64,000 bases of DNA from Desulfomicrobium sp. ZS1 (GTDB lineage: Bacteria; Desulfobacterota; Desulfovibrionia; Desulfovibrionales; Desulfomicrobiaceae), in NCBI RefSeq assembly GCF_024204645.1, contig NZ_CP100351.1, positions 1,736,001-1,800,000 on the forward strand, given 5' to 3'. Shown here in pieces: positions 62,161 to 64,000 of this stretch. Positions within the stretch are counted from its first letter, which is position 1; the number at the start of each line of letters is the position of its first letter. Position numbers and translations under genes: made by a program. Below the pieces are notes generated by a model, which did no database searches, had not been told where the DNA came from, and saw only the letters and a program-made list of their open reading frames with translations.

Positions 62161-63483
62161 ATGAACGAAAGCGCACAGCATCAAGTCCCGTATGAAGAAA
62201 TCCTCCACGCCATCGCCATGGACGCCCATGACGGGCTAGCTAAACCTGGGGATATTTCGCCAGCCAAACCTGAACATATTGACCACCCCGATACGCGCTG
62301 CGGCTTACCGATCCATGCCTACGCCACCCACGAGTCCAGCAACCGCAAGCCCCGGAGCCCCCGAATGAACGAGACGCGTCAGATCAACGCCAACATACTC
62401 CACCAACTGTTTGAAACCAAAGCCATACGGCTGGAGCGCGGCGCAATATTCGACCATGCGCTTGCCCCCAAAGGTCCGGATTTCGACTTTGATCGTGTGG
62501 AGGGGATGCTCTTGGGCGCGGCCATCGGCGACTCTCTTGGAAATACTTCGGAATCAAGACTTCCACTCATCAGACGGCAACTCCACTGTGAAATCCGCGA
62601 CTATTTGGCCCGCGATGGGACAGGCTGCGCCAAGGGGTATCCCAGTGACGACACGCAGCTGACATTCTGGACCCTGGAGCAGCTGATCGAGGACAAGGGC
62701 GAGTTCATACCGGAGCACCTGGCCCGCAAATTTGCGGAAAGCGGCCGGATTTACGGCATCGGCCAGACCGTGAGAGGCTTTCTGAAAGCGTACAAATCGG
62801 GGCAGCCCTTGCATGAATGCGGGCCGCACTCCGCCGGCAACGGCGCACTCATGCGCATCGCGCCCATGCTCATCCCGCACCTGCGCCACGGCGGCACGGA
62901 CATTTGGATCGACACGGCCCTCTCGGCCATGATGACCCACAATGACCATGCGTCCACTTCCTCATGCCTGGCTTTCACGGCCATGCTCTGGGAACTGCTG
63001 GACATGAAGACTCCCCCGCCGCCACACTGGTGGCCGGAAAGATACGCAGCCATCACCGCCGATCTTCAAGGCAGGATCGGGTATACCCCGAGAAGCGGAT
63101 GTATGAAGTACTCCTTCGATGGCCCGTTGCATCAGTTTGTCAGCGAAAAGCTGGCCTGGGCGCATGCCAATAACTTGAGCGCCATGGAAGCCTGCGAAAT
63201 CTGGCATTCCGGAGCATATCTGCTGGAGACCGTGCCCAGCGTCCTGTATATCCTCATGCGCCACGGCCATGATCCGGAAGAAGCGTTGGTGCGGGCAGTC
63301 AATGACACCAAAGACAACGACACCGTCGCGTCCATCGTAGGCGCTGCTATCGGCGCGCTCCACGGCAGGAAAGGCCTGCCGGATCGCTGGATTGAAGGAC
63401 TTGCAGGCAGGACCAGAGGGACGGATGACGGCCAGGTATTCAGACTCATATCCAAGGCCCGCCTCGAATTTTGGGAAAAATGA
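62161..63483 (+). CDS. ADP-ribosylglycohydrolase family protein
   Basis: About 440 residues. After an unrecognised N-terminal extension of roughly 68 residues, the family fold begins: FDFDRVEGMLLGAAIGDSLG, YPSDDTQLTFW (metal-binding Thr-Asp-type acidic pair), SAGNGALMRIAPM and VNDTKDNDTVASIVGAAIGALHG, where the usual GDTDT is KDNDT. It would hydrolyse ADP-ribose from proteins or nucleic acid, or a related N-glycoside. ATG 62161 has GAGGAG upstream; ATG 62365 (MNETRQ) is an alternative that removes the extension. It is divergent from the AAA-PcfJ pair. Confidence 0.88.
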   Translation: MNESAQHQVPYEEILHAIAMDAHDGLAKPGDISPAKPEHIDHPDTRCGLPIHAYATHESSNRKPRSPRMNETRQINANILHQLFETKAIRLERGAIFDHALAPKGPDFDFDRVEGMLLGAAIGDSLGNTSESRLPLIRRQLHCEIRDYLARDGTGCAKGYPSDDTQLTFWTLEQLIEDKGEFIPEHLARKFAESGRIYGIGQTVRGFLKAYKSGQPLHECGPHSAGNGALMRIAPMLIPHLRHGGTDIWIDTALSAMMTHNDHASTSSCLAFTAMLWELLDMKTPPPPHWWPERYAAITADLQGRIGYTPRSGCMKYSFDGPLHQFVSEKLAWAHANNLSAMEACEIWHSGAYLLETVPSVLYILMRHGHDPEEALVRAVNDTKDNDTVASIVGAAIGALHGRKGLPDRWIEGLAGRTRGTDDGQVFRLISKARLEFWEK

Positions 63484-63536
63484 CCTCCGGGGGCAAAACG
63501 CCCCTGTGCAACAAAGTCAGCAAAGAGAGACTCATC

Positions 63537-64000
63537 ATGCAAAGGACAATCATTTTCCTGCACGGCAAACAGTCAACGCCGGAAGGCTCGGGCAGCGGCA
63601 AGGCGATCAGGGAACATTTCTCAAGCGAACACAACGTGCTCATCCCGGATTACAAACCCATGGAGCGCACTCATGAAGAAGTCGAAGCCTATTTGAGGGA
63701 GTACATCTCCCCGCACCCCGAAGCGCTCATTGTCGGCATTTCCCTGGGCGGCTATTGGGCCTATCGCATGGCGAGCATCCTGTCTGCCAACCTTGGCCTG
63801 TCCTGCGTCCTGCTCAACCCATATTTCTACAACTATCCCGAGATCGAAATTCCCATGCCGCTGGCAACGATCCCGATCACCGTCGTCGTCAACCTCGACG
63901 ACGACCTCATCAAACCGCAAGAAGTGATCAAACGCTTCCAAGGTGCGGCGACAATCAGAGCATTCGAGAAAGGCGGGCACAGGTTCAAGGACAAGACGCC
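63537..64000 (+). CDS. YqiA-like alpha/beta-hydrolase (partial, runs off the window)
   Basis: The first 154 codons of a small serine hydrolase: TIIFLHGKQSTPEGSG at the N-terminus, the nucleophile elbow VGISLGGYWAYRMA with its serine, and VVVNLDDDLI near the expected acid, then FEKGGHRF with a candidate catalytic His. This order fits the YqiA/UPF0227-type esterases. It follows the ADP-ribosylglycohydrolase by 53 bases and is probably co-transcribed. The 3' end is outside the window. Confidence 0.8.
   Translation, partial: MQRTIIFLHGKQSTPEGSGSGKAIREHFSSEHNVLIPDYKPMERTHEEVEAYLREYISPHPEALIVGISLGGYWAYRMASILSANLGLSCVLLNPYFYNYPEIEIPMPLATIPITVVVNLDDDLIKPQEVIKRFQGAATIRAFEKGGHRFKDKT

Larger units (their letters stand above)
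14773..64000. mobile_element. ssrA-integrated genomic island rich in defence genes (left part)
   Basis: The stretch starts at ssrA with a tyrosine integrase and holds no core metabolic gene. Zorya, type III R-M, McrBC, GmrSD-like, NERD and other conflict genes follow each other, with AT-rich blocks (23.9-29.3 kb, 57.7-58.4 kb) unlike the GC-rich core to the left. The right boundary is not in the window. It may be several nested insertions rather than one element. Confidence 0.65.

Noticed and set aside
14773-64000. CRISPR array
   Set aside because: No regularly spaced direct repeats were seen anywhere in the window and no cas gene is present.
14773-64000. Right attachment copy of the ssrA 3' end
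   Set aside because: I looked for the CTCCCCGGCTCC segment; partial matches such as CTCCGGCTCC in the VIT-VWA gene are too short and lie inside coding sequence.

Overview
The window reads as a chromosomal segment of a sulfate-reducing deltaproteobacterium of the Desulfovibrionales type. This is inferred from the tmRNA tag ANDNYDYAMAA, which belongs to the tag type known from Desulfovibrio relatives, from the split glycine dehydrogenase gcvPA/gcvPB, and from the GC-rich core genes. A Desulfomicrobium-like host is plausible but not proven from sequence alone.

Bases 1-14,800 are ordinary core genome. They hold the glycine cleavage genes gcvH-gcvPA-gcvPB, a membrane-anchored HDOD protein, a DUF2339/DUF3999 membrane pair, argB, hslV-hslU, a tRNA-Arg(ACG), a stand-alone Hpt phosphotransfer protein and ssrA (tmRNA). 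The argB-hslU gap carries two inverted-repeat elements.

From about 14,800 to the right edge the window is a genomic island. A P4-type tyrosine integrase lies directly behind the 3' end of ssrA, a classic integration site. No second copy of the ssrA 3' end was found in the window, so the island probably continues past base 64,000. Base composition falls sharply in places (23.9-29.3 kb, 57.7-58.4 kb), which fits assembly by transfer.

The island is dominated by anti-phage and nucleic-acid conflict genes. In order: a small XRE regulator; three calcineurin-type metallophosphoesterases with a DUF6088 protein and a MNT nucleotidyltransferase; a MerR regulator with a VIT-VWA protein; a complete type I Zorya system (zorABCD); a membrane NERD nuclease-like protein; an extended type III restriction-modification operon (SNF2-like helicase, DUF4391, Mod, Res) followed by a cytosolic-type 5'-nucleotidase and a GmrSD-like DUF262/DUF1524 nuclease; a SAM methyltransferase; a PIN-like protein; a lipoprotein; a dual-specificity phosphatase/ADP-ribosylglycohydrolase fusion followed by pnuC and a nadR-like gene; McrBC; two probable PD-(D/E)XK proteins; and a PcfJ-like/tandem-AAA pair divergent from a second ADP-ribosylglycohydrolase and an esterase-like gene cut by the window end.

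The most striking observations are: (1) mcrC is cut by an intact IS3-family element flanked by a 3-bp GAT duplication, and removing the element restores a continuous 438-codon mcrC frame; (2) the phosphatase-ADP-ribosylglycohydrolase / PnuC / NadR operon looks like an NAD-salvage and ADP-ribose-processing module inside a defence island; (3) the AAA-AAA/PcfJ-like pair next to a second ADP-ribosylglycohydrolase is a candidate undescribed system; (4) the metallophosphoesterase/DUF6088/MNT cluster is another candidate.
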